Shown: in pieces, positions 1 through 8,570 of the stretch
Position numbering within the stretch: the first letter of the stretch is position 1
How the letters are laid out: the number at the start of each line of letters is the position of its first letter
Assembly (NCBI RefSeq): GCF_000821065.1
Contig: NZ_CDGG01000001.1
Span: 496,001 to 560,000, forward strand
Source: Oceanobacillus oncorhynchi
GTDB lineage: Bacteria; Bacillota; Bacilli; Bacillales; Amphibacillaceae
Direction: 5' to 3'
DNA length: 64,000 nucleotides
Notes under the pieces: model-generated
Databases searched by the model: none
The model's input: only the letters and a program-made list of their open reading frames with translations
What the model was told of the DNA's origin: nothing
Program-made: the position numbers and the translations under genes

Positions 1-240
1 GGAGACTCCTGGTCGACTAAGAACGGTCACGTCCTGTGACCAACGACCGACACTAGGACGTCTTGTCCGTTGTGGGAAGGCGCGGGGCATAAGTGCGACT
101 TTAGCTCTGTCTGCGCCTGACGGCTTGCCAATCAGCAAGTCTTCTTTAAAGGAGATGAGCTCGGGGCCCGCGGAAAGCGTAGTGTTTTCTGGGGCCTAAG
201 ATTACTCACCCCATGAAACCCGTTGTAGCGGTAGCTATTA
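1..240. repeat. GC-rich dispersed intergenic repeat (copy 1)
   Basis: No convincing gene is present. The stretch is clearly more GC-rich than its surroundings and contains short palindromes (GGTCACGTCCTGTGACC at 24-40). Bases about 82-235 reappear in opposite orientation at about 17,398-17,550 with roughly 90% identity by eye. The end carries the motif ATTACTCACCCCATGAAACC, variants of which recur near 17,610, 17,640, 22,150 and 22,180. It resembles the GC-rich intergenic repeats common in Bacillaceae genomes; function unknown. Confidence 0.75.
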
Positions 241-351
241 ATTTCAATTTATATATTTAAAAATAAGAGCGCATGTTCAGAAGGTTGATAGAAGGGCGGA
301 GCATCTTTCCAACAGCTTTTTTGAACATCCTCTCAATGGAGGTTTTCCGAG

Positions 352-1302
352 ATGAAAAAAATTTTAGTGACCGGTGCATTAGGGCAAATCGGATCAGAAT
401 TAACGGAGAAGCTTCGTAGTACATACGGCGAGGATAATGTCATTGCTTCCGATATCCGGAGACCGGAGCAGCCATCAGGAATATTTGAAGAAATCGATGT
501 GACAAAGGAAAAGGAAATTTACGAGATTTCCAAAAAATACAAGGTGGATACGATTATTCATTTAGCTGCACTTTTATCTGCGAAGGCAGAGGCTTTTCCA
601 AAAGTCGCCTGGGAAATTAATATGGGCGGACTGGTAAATGCACTGGAAGCTGCGAAGGAATTAGATTTAAAATTTTTCACACCAAGCTCAATTGGGGCTT
701 TTGGGCCAAGTACACCGAAAAATAATACCCCGCAGGATACGCTGCAGCGTCCAACGACGATGTATGGGGTGAATAAAGTAGCAGGAGAAATTCTTTGTGA
801 TTACTATTATTCCAGATTTGGGGTGGATACCAGAGGAGTTCGTTTTCCAGGTTTAATTTCCTATGTAACTGCTCCAGGCGGCGGTACGACAGACTACGCG
901 GTGGAAGTGTATTATGAAGCGCTTCGGTCAGGAACATATACCTCCTATATTGCAAAAGGAACGCATATGGATATGATGTATATGCCAGATGCTTTACAAG
1001 CGATTATTCAACTGATGGAAGCAGATTCCGATCGCTTAAAGCATCGCAATGCCTTCAATATAACTGCGATGTCTGCTGCGCCGGAGCATTTTGAAGAAGC
1101 AATTCGCAAGCACATTCCTGATTTTACAATGGATTATCAGGTAGACCCGGTCAGACAAGGAATTGCAGAGAGCTGGCCGGATTCGATTAATGCAGATGCT
1201 GCGAAAGAAGAATGGGATTTTGAAGCAGCATATGATATGGACGCAATGACGGTGGATATGCTGGAGAAAGTTCGTGAGAAAATAAAGAAGAATAGTGCAT
1301 AA
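352..1302 (+). CDS. tdh: L-threonine 3-dehydrogenase, NAD-dependent epimerase (SDR) type
   Basis: This 316-residue protein is predicted to oxidise L-threonine to 2-amino-3-ketobutyrate with NAD+. An extended SDR Rossmann motif GALGQIG lies at residues 8-14, and the YxxxK pair is seen as YGVNK near residue 138. The segment around [13 protein letters not shown] near residue 203 is typical of the epimerase-type threonine dehydrogenases rather than UDP-sugar epimerases. The start has a good GGAGG site 12 bases upstream. The usual partner, 2-amino-3-ketobutyrate CoA ligase (kbl), is not in the window, because a repeat lies upstream. The 110 bases before the gene include an imperfect inverted repeat (TGTTCA ... 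TGAACA). Confidence 0.85.
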   Translation: MKKILVTGALGQIGSELTEKLRSTYGEDNVIASDIRRPEQPSGIFEEIDVTKEKEIYEISKKYKVDTIIHLAALLSAKAEAFPKVAWEINMGGLVNALEAAKELDLKFFTPSSIGAFGPSTPKNNTPQDTLQRPTTMYGVNKVAGEILCDYYYSRFGVDTRGVRFPGLISYVTAPGGGTTDYAVEVYYEALRSGTYTSYIAKGTHMDMMYMPDALQAIIQLMEADSDRLKHRNAFNITAMSAAPEHFEEAIRKHIPDFTMDYQVDPVRQGIAESWPDSINADAAKEEWDFEAAYDMDAMTVDMLEKVREKIKKNSA

Positions 1303-1435
1303 CAGGACAAAATGATTCCAGGCTTTCAAGTAAAAAGACGCACTTATATTTCAAACATTTAAACTACTTCTTTTATATCAGAAGCCTTTTTACTATTTTT
1401 TGACTGCTGTAAAGGAAGTATCTCAGTATAATTAA

Positions 1436-1492
1436 AAAAACCGCCTTATGTCCAGGTTAATCGATGACGACCATGGACATAAGGTGGTTTTC
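1436..1492 (-). terminator. Rho-independent terminator of the TetR gene, overlapping its 3' end
   Basis: The two arms AAACCGCCTTATGTCCA and TGGACATAAGGTGGTTT form an 18-bp stem. Read on the minus strand it is followed by a run of seven T. The stem includes the last codons and stop of the regulator gene. Confidence 0.85.
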
Positions 1493-2044
1493 AATAATAC
1501 TACGGATGTAAGATGGGGTATAGCGTTCTGGATTAAATAATGCATGGATAGCCAACCCATCGAGTAAACTATACAATTTCTCTAATTCAATATCTCTAGA
1601 AATATTTTTTTTCAATAAGTCATTTTCTTCTAAAGTCGTTAAAACTAATTCAATAACTTTTAAAACATCATCGTAATTGAGATCAAATCCATCCTCTTTT
1701 CGACCATGAGTAATAAAGGCAAACCAAACCTCCATTTCCTTTCTTGAAATGTCATTATAAGGAGTTATCTCCATAAGAAGCTGAACCAATTTTTCTAAAA
1801 CTGGCAGATCTTTCTCCATAATTTTTTTAATCCTAACCCCCACGTTTTCTTTTAATAATTCCATTGCAAATTTAAGAAGTTCTTTACGAGTAGGAAAATA
1901 GTACCTGAGAGTGGATTGAGAAATTCCGGTTTCTTCTGCTATTTTTCGTGTCGTTGCATGTTCAATCCCCTTTTGAGATATAATTTCCCATGTAGATTTT
2001 GCTATTTGTTCCCGACGTTTGCTATGGTCAACTTTTTTTGGCAT
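1457..2044 (-). CDS. TetR/AcrR family transcriptional regulator
   Basis: The protein has 195 residues. The N-terminal 50 residues form a TetR-type HTH: ATTRKIAEETGISQSTLRYYF, typically bounded, lies near residues 30-50, and the start PKKVDHSKRREQ is characteristic. The C-terminal ligand and dimer domain is divergent, as usual. It is divergent from the DUF418 membrane protein gene at 2,250. Two copies of a CTCAATTGA-centred palindrome lie between them, so autoregulation and repression of the neighbour are likely. Oddly, no Shine-Dalgarno sequence precedes this ATG, and a TACAAT -10-like hexamer ends only 6 bases upstream, so the mRNA may be leaderless. The inducer is unknown. Confidence 0.85.
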   Translation of the reverse strand: MPKKVDHSKRREQIAKSTWEIISQKGIEHATTRKIAEETGISQSTLRYYFPTRKELLKFAMELLKENVGVRIKKIMEKDLPVLEKLVQLLMEITPYNDISRKEMEVWFAFITHGRKEDGFDLNYDDVLKVIELVLTTLEENDLLKKNISRDIELEKLYSLLDGLAIHALFNPERYTPSYIRSIIENHLMSMVVID

Positions 2045-2088
2045 AGAATAATTGTATCAGATAAAAAGAGAAAAACAAAATTTTTTCG

Positions 2089-2098
2089 CTCAATTGAG
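2089..2098. promoter_or_regulatory. Probable TetR operator 1
   Basis: Perfect palindrome CTCAATTGAG, lying just upstream of the regulator's own putative -10 region. It shares its core with operator 2 in the same intergenic region. Confidence 0.6.
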
Positions 2099-2107
2099 TT
2101 ATTAAAA

Positions 2108-2137
2108 TTGCGCGTTCGTTTGTAGCTATGATAAAAT
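2108..2137 (+). promoter_or_regulatory. Candidate sigma-A promoter for the DUF418 gene
   Basis: TTGCGC and TAAAAT are separated by 18 bases. Operator 2 begins 3 bases after the -10 element, so a bound TetR dimer would cover the transcription start. Confidence 0.5.
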
Positions 2138-2139
2138 CT

Positions 2140-2161
2140 TTTTAGCTCAATTGAACTAAAA
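2140..2161. promoter_or_regulatory. Probable TetR operator 2
   Basis: A 22-base near-perfect palindrome, TTTTAGCTCAA/TTGAACTAAAA, with one mismatched pair. It is placed over the expected start of transcription of the membrane protein gene. Confidence 0.7.
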
Positions 2162-2249
2162 AAGTTTGCTTAGCTAAATACTCAAGTCAAACGATGGAAT
2201 GAATTTTAGAACAACCAAAAAAGCTTTAGACAGCGAAGGGGCAGATGGG

Positions 2250-3398
2250 ATGAAGGGGCAGGAAAATCGAATAAGATTATTAGATGTGTTAAGAGGCTTT
2301 GCGATTATCGGCACGTTAGGAACGAATATCTGGTTGTTTGCTCAGCCGGGGAATATTATGACTGTTTTTTCAAATGCAAATTGGTGGGAAAGCTTAGAGT
2401 CTTTTCTGCAAGCTTTCCTATCTGTATTTGTTAATGGTAAATTTTTAAGCTTATTGACTATTATGTTCGGAATTGGTTTGGAGTTGAAATATCGTAAAGC
2501 TGCAAGAGAAGGTCTTCCGTGGATTCGCCTGTATTTATGGACGATGTTTCTGCTGTTTTTAGATGGTTTATTACATTTTATTTTTGTGTTTGAATACGAC
2601 ATTCTAATGAGTTATGCAATTACAGGAATGATCGTTGCCTTCATTATTCGTTATCGTGAAGAAATGATGAAGAAAACGATGATAGTATCAGCAATTATTC
2701 ATCTCACGGGCGTAATGCTGCTGTCGATAGCATGGTTCTTCTTAATAAAAGAAGCGTCATTTCTAAATGAAATGGCGAGAATGTCTCAAGAAACAAGTAA
2801 TTTATACTCCAATCAGAGTTATTGGCAACAAGTACAATTTAGAATCCGAGACTTTTGGGGGTTAAGGGTAGAGGCTATTCTAATAATCTTTATGAATATC
2901 ACCTTGTATATTTTAGGGATTCGGTTATTTCGTGCAGGTGCATTTTCAAATAACGAAAATGGGCAGCGTCTCCGAAAAAAATTAATGATATATGGTCTCG
3001 GTATTGGAATACCATTAAATTTACTTACGTTAGTACCGGGCGGATATTTTGATATTGCCTCCCGGTATGTATTTGCTCCGATTTTGGCATTAGGCTATAT
3101 TGGCTTATTCGCTTGGGTACTGAAAATAAAAATAGCTCCATGGCTGATTAATCGATTTGAATCTATAGGAAAAACTGCATTAAGCTGTTATATATTACAA
3201 AATATAGTGGCATCAATTATCTTTTATGGCTGGGGGGCAGGGGTGGCTCCGGTGTCTTCCGCTTATACTGTAATTGTTTATTGGATTCTTATTACAATAG
3301 TGATGATGATAACTGCTGAACTTTTTATGAAGTATTTAGGTACAGGTCCGTTGGAATACTTGTGGAGAAAATTATCATATTCTCCATTTAAAAAATAA
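2250..3398 (+). CDS. DUF418 family multi-pass membrane protein
   Basis: The 382-residue protein has about ten hydrophobic segments and ends in a DUF418 domain (YeiB-like). The opening RIRLLDVLRGFAIIGTLGTN is the standard N-terminus of this family, and the YGLGIGIPLNLL region falls in the C-terminal DUF418 part. The family is of unknown biochemical function and is often discussed as a transporter or acyltransferase-like membrane protein. I place the start at 2,250, where AAGGGG sits 7 bases upstream. An upstream ATG at 2,199 adds 17 residues but has no ribosome binding site. It is probably controlled by the divergent TetR regulator. Confidence 0.8.
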   Translation: MKGQENRIRLLDVLRGFAIIGTLGTNIWLFAQPGNIMTVFSNANWWESLESFLQAFLSVFVNGKFLSLLTIMFGIGLELKYRKAAREGLPWIRLYLWTMFLLFLDGLLHFIFVFEYDILMSYAITGMIVAFIIRYREEMMKKTMIVSAIIHLTGVMLLSIAWFFLIKEASFLNEMARMSQETSNLYSNQSYWQQVQFRIRDFWGLRVEAILIIFMNITLYILGIRLFRAGAFSNNENGQRLRKKLMIYGLGIGIPLNLLTLVPGGYFDIASRYVFAPILALGYIGLFAWVLKIKIAPWLINRFESIGKTALSCYILQNIVASIIFYGWGAGVAPVSSAYTVIVYWILITIVMMITAELFMKYLGTGPLEYLWRKLSYSPFKK

Positions 3399-3590
3399 AG
3401 TGATCCATTATACAATCAAATTTCAAAGCATAACTAAAAGTTTACATGAGGCAATGGGTTGACTCTTTAAACGCAGGGGCGCTAACTCCCTGAATTACTT
3501 AGGATAACGCAGGGGAAAAACATATAAATTCTAACTCTAAAATAAGAGGTTATTTACTAATAACAGCTTTTATATGTACTAAAGAGAAAG

Positions 3591-3636
3591 AAACTGCTGC
3601 ACAATCATGTAATCGATTGTGCAGCAGTTTCTTTTC
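3591..3636 (-). terminator. Terminator downstream of ykpA
   Basis: Stem AAACTGCTGCACAATC/GATTGTGCAGCAGTTT with a short loop. T-rich sequence flanks both sides, so it could serve either strand. It ends 27 bases before the ykpA stop codon. Confidence 0.8.
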
Positions 3637-3662
3637 TAATGTTTCTTATAACAAGCTTCTAT

Positions 3663-5288
3663 TTATGCCGTTGTATACATTTCATTCACTTGCTTTTGCA
3701 GCTTTTTATCCTGTACATATTCATCATAAGCCATTTCTTTATCCACGATGCCATTCGGAGTAATCTCCATAATACGATTTGCGATACTGTTGATAAATTC
3801 ATGGTCATGTGATGTAAAGACAAGAGATCCTTTGAATTTAACAAGCCCATTATTTAATGCTTGAATGGATTCAAGGTCAAGGTGGTTTGTCGGCTCATCC
3901 AAAATAAGCACATTCGCTTCGGAAAGCATCATTTTAGAAAGCATACAGCGGACCTTTTCGCCTCCGGACAGTACATTTGCTTTTTTCTTCGCTTCTTCTC
4001 CGGAAAATAACATTCTACCTAAGAAACCGCGCAGAAATGTTTCTGTTTCGTCCTCCGGAGAGTATTGACGCAGCCAATCCACTAACGATAAGTTTACACC
4101 GTCAAAGAACTCGGAATTATCTTTCGGGAAATAGGACTGGGAAGTCGTGATTCCCCATTTGTAAGAACCTTCGTCCGGCTCTAATTCTCCGGCAATAATC
4201 TGCAATAGCGTGGTATTGGCAATATCATCCTTGCCAACAAGCGCTACTTTATCATTCGGATTTAGTGTGAAGTTAATCTTATCCAGTACTTTCACACCAT
4301 TAATCGTTTTAGATAAATCTTTTACTTGTAATAAATCATTTCCAATTTCACGCTCTGGGGTAAAGGCGATATATGGATATTTTCTAGATGACGGCTTAAT
4401 ATCGTCCAGCGTAATATTATCAAGCATTTTCTTACGTGACGTTGCCTGCTTCGACTTCGAAGCGTTCGCACTAAAACGGGCGATAAATTCTTTTAACTCT
4501 TTAATTTTCTCTTCTTTTTTCTTATTAGATTCTTGAGCCATACGGGATGCAAGCTGGCTGGACTCGTACCAGAAATCATAGTTTCCAACGTAAAGTTGAA
4601 TTTTCCCATAATCGACATCTGCAATTTGCGTACATACTTTATTTAAAAAGTGACGGTCGTGGGATACAACGATAACCGTATTTTCAAATTGAATCAAAAA
4701 TTCTTCCAGCCATTGAATTGCCTGAATGTCTAATCCGTTTGTCGGCTCATCCAGAAGAAGAATATCCGGATTGCCGAATAAGGCTTGCGCAAGTAATACT
4801 TTTACCTTTTGTTCTTCAGGAATCTCAGCCATTTTTAAATCATGAACAGATTCTTCTACACCAAGTCCTTTCAGAAGCACGGCAGCATCGGACTCTGCTT
4901 CCCATCCGTTCATTTCTGCAAATTCACCTTCCAGCTCAGCGGCACGAATGCCATCTTCTTCGCTGAAGTCTGCTTTCATATAAATTGCATCTTTCTCCTG
5001 CTTTACATTATATAAACGCTCATGGCCCATCAAGACAGTCTCTAAAACAGGGTGCTCTTCGTAAGCATAGTGATCCTGTTTTAAAACTGTCAGACGCTGT
5101 CCGGGTGTCAGTGATACATTACCGGATTGCGGCTCGATTTCACCTGAGAGAATTTTCAGGAAAGTAGATTTCCCTGCACCATTTGCTCCAATCACACCAT
5201 AGCAATTTCCAGGGGTGAATTTTAAATTAACATCTTCAAAAAGCTTCTTATCACCATATCGTAAACTAACATTAGTTACTGTTAACAT
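3663..5288 (-). CDS. ykpA: ABC-F family ATPase, YkpA type
   Basis: This 541-residue soluble protein has two ATP-binding cassettes and no membrane segment, as in ABC-F translation or ribosome-associated factors. It closely resembles B. subtilis YkpA in length and sequence. Cassette 1 has Walker A GANGAGKST near residue 34 and Walker B LLLDEPTN near 178. The linker is rich in Lys and Glu (KKKEEKIKELKEF). Cassette 2 has LSGGEKVR and LILDEPTNHLD. In cassette 1 the ABC signature reads IPEEQKVKV and lacks the expected GG, and the Walker B tail is DEPTNGLD instead of DEPTNHLD. The first site may therefore hydrolyse ATP poorly. The ribosome binding site TTGGAGG supports the start. Confidence 0.88.
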   Translation of the reverse strand: MLTVTNVSLRYGDKKLFEDVNLKFTPGNCYGVIGANGAGKSTFLKILSGEIEPQSGNVSLTPGQRLTVLKQDHYAYEEHPVLETVLMGHERLYNVKQEKDAIYMKADFSEEDGIRAAELEGEFAEMNGWEAESDAAVLLKGLGVEESVHDLKMAEIPEEQKVKVLLAQALFGNPDILLLDEPTNGLDIQAIQWLEEFLIQFENTVIVVSHDRHFLNKVCTQIADVDYGKIQLYVGNYDFWYESSQLASRMAQESNKKKEEKIKELKEFIARFSANASKSKQATSRKKMLDNITLDDIKPSSRKYPYIAFTPEREIGNDLLQVKDLSKTINGVKVLDKINFTLNPNDKVALVGKDDIANTTLLQIIAGELEPDEGSYKWGITTSQSYFPKDNSEFFDGVNLSLVDWLRQYSPEDETETFLRGFLGRMLFSGEEAKKKANVLSGGEKVRCMLSKMMLSEANVLILDEPTNHLDLESIQALNNGLVKFKGSLVFTSHDHEFINSIANRIMEITPNGIVDKEMAYDEYVQDKKLQKQVNEMYTTA

Positions 5289-5977
5289 ATTTTATATTGC
5301 CTCCAAAAAATCGTTATCAGAATAAGCTTACGTTATTTGAGATAACAATGCAAGATAAGACGGTTAAATAATTGATGTCGTATCCTATAATTTAAGGTGA
5401 GCAGAGAAATAGACCGGAAGGCTTAGTCAAAAATATGACGCTGGGTTATTACAGGAAGGTAAAATAACAGGTATCATCAAAGTAAGTTAAGGAAATATGT
5501 TATTCATTATCCTCTAAAACCGGGTTGGGAAGCAAAGAGGTGTGAATGCCAGCAAAAAATGGTACACAAGCGGGATGCCAATTCAGATTATTTTCATATA
5601 CTAGGAAATAAGAACATGCTGAAGAAATATCGATAGATGAAAGCAAGCGACCGAAAGGAATCTGATGCTGCGATGAAAAAGTACAAGGCGTATCGAAAGC
5701 ATATTAAGAAAAAATCATGCCGATTTAGAACAGCCAATGAAACTTTTTTAAAATGTAATACGTAAATAAATGGTAGAAGAACAATTTATATAGAAGAGAA
5801 AAAAATGAACACGACATTTCCTCATTAATGAAGGATGCAGTGATTTGAAAAAAGCAATTTTGCTGAAAAACGTTAGGTTTACTAGTTTACCTAATTTTTT
5901 GTATCAGCTGTTGTATATTAAAAAGCTTTTGTATATATTAATAAAAAGGGGTATGTCCAAAGAGGGGGAACACGTAG
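5289..5977. other. Intergenic stretch without a recognised gene
   Basis: About 690 bases. The part next to 5,288 is the ykpA leader and contains a small GTTATC/GATAAC inverted repeat. The rest has only short open frames; the longest noticed is a 42-codon Lys-rich frame from about 5,637 without a ribosome binding site. It may contain decayed coding sequence, but I recognise nothing. Confidence 0.5.
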
Positions 5978-6556
5978 ATGAAAAGCAAGTCGGTTTATTT
6001 GCTGTTTACCGATACAGGAAGCTATCTGTCACGATTAATTCATCTGTATACCCATGAGCCTTTAAACCATGTTTCTATAGCTTTAGATAGAGAATTAACA
6101 GAAGTTTATAGCTTTGGGAGAAAACAGCCTAATAACCCATTTATCGGCGGCTTTGTGAAGGAGGATATTTTCTCGCCGTACTTAAATCAGTCCAGGTGTG
6201 AAATTTACGAGCTTAAAGTCACTGAAAAAGAATATGAATATATTAAAACCTTTATTCAGCATATAGAGATTGATAAAGAGAAATACCGTTATAATTTTAT
6301 CGGTCTGTTCGGGGTTATGATGAAAATAAAAATTACACGGCAGACAGCCTTTTTTTGCTCACAGTTTGTGGCAACCATTTTACAAAATGTAACGAGCCTT
6401 CCGCTGACAAAAGATCCTTATTTTACAACACCAGAGGATATTCGGAGTGCTCCTAATTTAAAGCTTATCTATGAAGGGGTATTATTACATTATAAAGACA
6501 TAGATTCGTTATCACTGACAGAACAGCCATCATTATCTTATATTTCTAATTTATAA
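5978..6556 (+). CDS. Permuted NlpC/P60-like (YiiX/YycO-type) papain-fold protein
   Basis: The protein has 192 residues and no obvious signal peptide. The arrangement of a His-containing motif (LNHVSIALD, about residues 29-37) before a Cys-containing motif (FFCSQFVATIL, near 126) is that of circularly permuted NlpC/P60 enzymes. Family members are thiol hydrolases or acyltransferases acting on amide or ester bonds; the substrate here is unknown. The start is well supported by AGAGGGGGAA upstream. It stands alone, closed by a strong hairpin. Confidence 0.65.
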   Translation: MKSKSVYLLFTDTGSYLSRLIHLYTHEPLNHVSIALDRELTEVYSFGRKQPNNPFIGGFVKEDIFSPYLNQSRCEIYELKVTEKEYEYIKTFIQHIEIDKEKYRYNFIGLFGVMMKIKITRQTAFFCSQFVATILQNVTSLPLTKDPYFTTPEDIRSAPNLKLIYEGVLLHYKDIDSLSLTEQPSLSYISNL

Positions 6557-6576
6557 ATGTCTCATGATAAGGCATC

Positions 6577-6617
6577 TAAAAAGCACAGCGTCTCACTGGA
6601 GGCGCTGTGCTTTTTTG
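6577..6617. terminator. Bidirectional terminator
   Basis: Stem AAAAGCACAGCG/CGCTGTGCTTTT with T run on the plus side and A run on the other. It separates the convergent NlpC/P60-like gene and ypmS. Confidence 0.85.
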
Positions 6618-6621
6618 GGTT

Positions 6622-7281
6622 TCATTCAAACAAGTCCTGCATCGCGTCCATGCTGACATCTTGAATGCCAAGAGTTTCATAAGGGACGACAAGTTTCATG
6701 GTAATATTATTTGCTTCTAAGTCCATATGGTGTACAGCAACATCGAAATTCCCCTGTAATTCCATATCAGTAACAGCTACATAAATTTCCTGGCTGTCTG
6801 GATCAATAGTTACCCATTCAGGCATTGGCAAAAAGCGATCCATATATTCCATGATTTTTTTGTTCGGCAGCTCTAACAGTCCAACGGATATCGACTTTTG
6901 CTGTAGGATAAGGTCCCCATTTGCCTGTTCAATCGGTTCAAAACGGACGGATAAAGGCACCGTAGAGGAGAAAACAGGCAGTTCTCCCATCAGATGCACA
7001 TCATCTTCAAGCAAAATACGGTAATGATGCTCTGTTCCCTCCAGTAATTTTTCAATATAAGCATTGACTAGATTATTTAAGTTTTGCTTGGTTGTCTGAA
7101 TATAAAACTCAGAGCTTTCCTGCTCGTCTATCATGGTATTTGGAGGGAATGCATTATTGGAAACCGGCCAAAAAATAAGTACCAGCAGAACCAGCAGGAT
7201 AAGGCCGTTAAAGATGAGGAGACCGAAAAACCCGGCCCTCCATTTATTATTGATTTTTATTTGTCTGTTCTTTATTCTCAT
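6622..7281 (-). CDS. ypmS: YpmS family membrane-anchored protein (DUF2140)
   Basis: The 219-residue protein has a single N-terminal transmembrane segment (about residues 17-40) and an extracytoplasmic domain. The sequence and its position directly after ypmR match the B. subtilis ypmR-ypmS pair. The spacing from the ypmR stop is 17 bases, so they form one operon. Function is unknown; a role at the cell surface with the SGNH hydrolase is an inference from the linkage only. Confidence 0.8.
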   Translation of the reverse strand: MRIKNRQIKINNKWRAGFFGLLIFNGLILLVLLVLIFWPVSNNAFPPNTMIDEQESSEFYIQTTKQNLNNLVNAYIEKLLEGTEHHYRILLEDDVHLMGELPVFSSTVPLSVRFEPIEQANGDLILQQKSISVGLLELPNKKIMEYMDRFLPMPEWVTIDPDSQEIYVAVTDMELQGNFDVAVHHMDLEANNITMKLVVPYETLGIQDVSMDAMQDLFE

Positions 7282-7298
7282 TATGTTTTCATCCCAAC

Positions 7299-8210
7299 TT
7301 AATTAAAATATTCCAGAATACGTTCAGCCATTAAATAATATCCGTCATAATTAGGGTGGAAATTATCTTCTGCAAATAAGTCTGCAGCATCGTCATCAAA
7401 TAAATCATCAATTGGAACAAAAGTGCTGTTTTCATTTTCGCTGACAATTTCTCTTCCGATATCATTCCAATTCAGAACGATTTGATCCAATTCCGGGATA
7501 TCCTCAAAATAATTTTTAAAAGGATTAAATATACCTAATAGATAAATAGAAGCATCCTCATTAAGGGAACGGATCGTATCAAATATCTCATGTAATCGTT
7601 CTTCATAGGATGTTTGTTCTTCATTGAAATAGCTGATCTCTAAATCCATGATATTTTCCTTCAGTACTTGCATAATATCATTCGCACCGATGGTTATGAT
7701 AATCATATCTGCTTCTTCTAAAGCCTCAGCTAATGCAGGTTCTTCCTCCAGACGGTGAAGCAGCTGGTCCGTTCGGTTTCCGCGCTTTCCGAAATTTTGA
7801 AAATGAACGTTGGTATCAAGAACCTGGAGTGTTCTGTCTAATATCCCGACATACCCTCCCTGATCTGTATCGTCCCCTACCCCTTGCGTCAGGGAGTCTC
7901 CGAGTGCCACAATATCTACATCTTCCTCCGAAGCAAATTCAAATGTATTTTCTAAATCTTCGTCGACAGCGATTGGAGTATTTTCCTGCTCTTCAACGTC
8001 CCCCATAACCTCTTCGCTCTCTTCGGGTGTTTCTTCCTCATTTTCTGTTTCTTCAGGCGTAATTTGTTCTCTTAATGCTTCTTCTTTTTCCCGTTGTTCC
8101 GAGTTTAATTGAAAATAGGGCAGCTGTAAAATTGCAAAAACAGCAATAGCGGTAATCAGAGTGGAGCTAATGAGAATAAACCATTTCTTTTTCGTCATTT
8201 TCATCATCAC
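7299..8210 (-). CDS. ypmR: SGNH/GDSL-family hydrolase, YpmR type
   Basis: This 303-residue protein has an N-terminal membrane anchor or signal segment (about residues 10-30), then a Glu-rich linker, then an SGNH hydrolase domain. Block I is VALGDSLTQG, block III is IGANDI, and the C-terminal block V is DNFHPNYDGY, which supplies the Ser, Asn and Asp-His catalytic residues. It probably deacylates or de-esterifies a cell-envelope substrate. The start codon region holds three consecutive Met codons after AGGTG, so the exact start is uncertain by one to three residues. Confidence 0.85.
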   Translation of the reverse strand: MMMKMTKKKWFILISSTLITAIAVFAILQLPYFQLNSEQREKEEALREQITPEETENEEETPEESEEVMGDVEEQENTPIAVDEDLENTFEFASEEDVDIVALGDSLTQGVGDDTDQGGYVGILDRTLQVLDTNVHFQNFGKRGNRTDQLLHRLEEEPALAEALEEADMIIITIGANDIMQVLKENIMDLEISYFNEEQTSYEERLHEIFDTIRSLNEDASIYLLGIFNPFKNYFEDIPELDQIVLNWNDIGREIVSENENSTFVPIDDLFDDDAADLFAEDNFHPNYDGYYLMAERILEYFN

Positions 8211-8392
8211 ACCTACGTGTTCTTTTCTTCTAGTTTATGTTGGAACAAATAAAATTACCTAAGAATACGAAAAGGAAATTAAATTTGTTATATGTGTATT
8301 TGCAAAATGGATTGGTAAAGTTTCATAGAATATATGCGTCTTCTTATAGTCTTATTTTAATCAAGGATAATCAATACTAAACAGATTAAATG

Positions 8393-8425
8393 AAAAACGC
8401 CTTCTAATTTTTAAGCTAGAAGACG
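8393..8425 (-). terminator. Terminator downstream of metY
   Basis: On the minus strand the arms CTTCTA/TAGAAG, extended by ACG/CGT, are followed by GTTTTT. It lies between metY and ypmR, both on this strand. Confidence 0.65.
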
Positions 8426-8498
8426 TAACCACATTATAGTATAACATAAAACGAAACATCAATCAGTGGGAGTGTTGTTTTTCTCCATGATAAAATTA

Positions 8499-8550
8499 CC
8501 CGCCTTTCTTAACAATAAAACATGGAAATGTTCTATAAAAGAAAGGCGGG
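8499..8550. repeat. Long-stem inverted repeat after metY
   Basis: CCCGCCTTTCTT and AAGAAAGGCGGG pair perfectly over 12 bp with a 28-base loop, 21 bases downstream of the metY stop. It is either a first weak terminator or an mRNA 3' stabilising stem. Confidence 0.6.
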
Positions 8551-8570
8551 GAAGGATGTTATTTTTGTAT

